DNA of 32,991 bases from Clostridiales bacterium (lineage in GTDB: Bacteria; Bacillota; Clostridia; Christensenellales; Aristaeellaceae): NCBI GenBank assembly GCA_015056415.1, contig SVGJ01000029.1:1-32991 (forward strand), written 5' to 3'. Below, piece by piece: positions 32,759 to 32,991 of the stretch. The translations under genes were made by a program, and so were the position numbers. The notes below the pieces were generated by a model. That model made no database searches and was not told the origin of the DNA. It saw nothing but the letters and a program-made list of their open reading frames with translations. The first letter of the stretch is position 1; every line of letters begins with the position of its first letter.

Positions 32759-32991
32759 ATGTCTTCGAATTCGGATCAGAACCCCTTTGAAATTAGCAAC
32801 GGCGAATTGGTTAAATATCATGGCGATCAAGCTGTTGTACATGTACCGGATGGCGTAGTTCGCATTGGCGAAGGGGCATTCACCAGGCCTGTTACCTTTT
32901 TAGGCTATGGCGGGCCACCGCCGATGTGCTCATGGGGCGGCATGGAAACCTCTGAGACCAATGTGGGAACTCACGAAGAATTTTGTGGATT
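32759..32991 (+). CDS. Leucine-rich-repeat (BspA/LRR_5 type) protein, N-terminal part
   Basis: 77 codons are visible before the window ends. GGGGAGGG lies about 9 nt before the ATG. After a short polar start, residues about 10-41 (FEISNGELVKYHG, then VVHVPDGVVRIGEGAF) match the first repeat of BspA-type LRR_5 proteins, a fold common in gut clostridia. The following residues (FLGYGGPPPMCSWGG) do not continue the repeat pattern. No signal peptide is seen. The rest of the gene is needed to name it. Confidence 0.65.
   Translation, partial: MSSNSDQNPFEISNGELVKYHGDQAVVHVPDGVVRIGEGAFTRPVTFLGYGGPPPMCSWGGMETSETNVGTHEEFCG

Noticed and set aside
1..32991. CRISPR array, insertion sequence, integrase or prophage
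   Set aside because: No regularly spaced repeats, terminal inverted repeats, transposase, integrase or phage structural genes were seen on either strand.

Overview
The window looks like chromosome from a high-GC, spore-forming member of the Clostridia, probably a gut or rumen anaerobe. The reasons are a GerW/YtfJ sporulation gene with its usual DUF2953 partner, a SpoIIQ-like LytM protein, an uxuAB glucuronate pathway, strong AGGAGG ribosome sites and sigma-A type promoters. Placement near the Christensenellales is a guess. Most of the window is ordinary host sequence. The last ~900 bases, after a tRNA-Trp, are AT-richer and look accessory.

Layout. 1-2292 (minus): start of glgC and all of glgB (glycogen synthesis). 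2549-5284 (plus): a 58-aa membrane peptide, a SpoIIQ-like LytM protein and glmS, ending at a bidirectional terminator. 5329-7965 (minus): a GH3 glycosidase and a HAD phosphatase. 8066-8953 (minus): a DUF5131 radical-SAM-like protein. 9086-12260 (plus): cimA, then an ECF sigma factor overlapping its likely membrane anti-sigma factor. 12420-15115 (minus): uxuAB with its own promoter and terminator. 15379-18188 (plus): trkA-trkH potassium uptake. 18334-20560 (minus): a DUF6440 peptide, an SPFH/zinc-ribbon protein and a pseudo-receiver protein. 20655-22165 (minus): mtnN and a short-chain dehydrogenase. 22242-24259 (plus): DUF2953, ytfJ and a D,D-carboxypeptidase.

24303-29712 (minus) is the most striking part. 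One strong promoter drives a 26-codon leader peptide, an intrinsic terminator, both subunits of a heterodimeric multidrug-type ABC exporter, a GNAT acetyltransferase fused to a chloramphenicol-phosphotransferase-like kinase, and a second GNAT enzyme. The arrangement suggests a drug-sensing attenuator controlling export plus chemical modification, similar in principle to bmrB-bmrCD of Bacillus subtilis but with added modifying enzymes.

29762-31791 (minus): a GT1 glycosyltransferase translationally coupled to a class A beta-lactamase-like serine hydrolase that lacks a signal peptide. 32036-32632 (plus): tRNA-Trp with a consensus promoter, followed by a 435-bp AT-rich segment with one unknown gene. 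That segment ends in a 16-nt copy of the tRNA 3' end and a second, related terminator, the footprint expected of integration at a tRNA. 32759-32991: the truncated start of a leucine-rich-repeat (BspA-type) protein.

No CRISPR array, insertion sequence, integrase or rRNA gene was seen.
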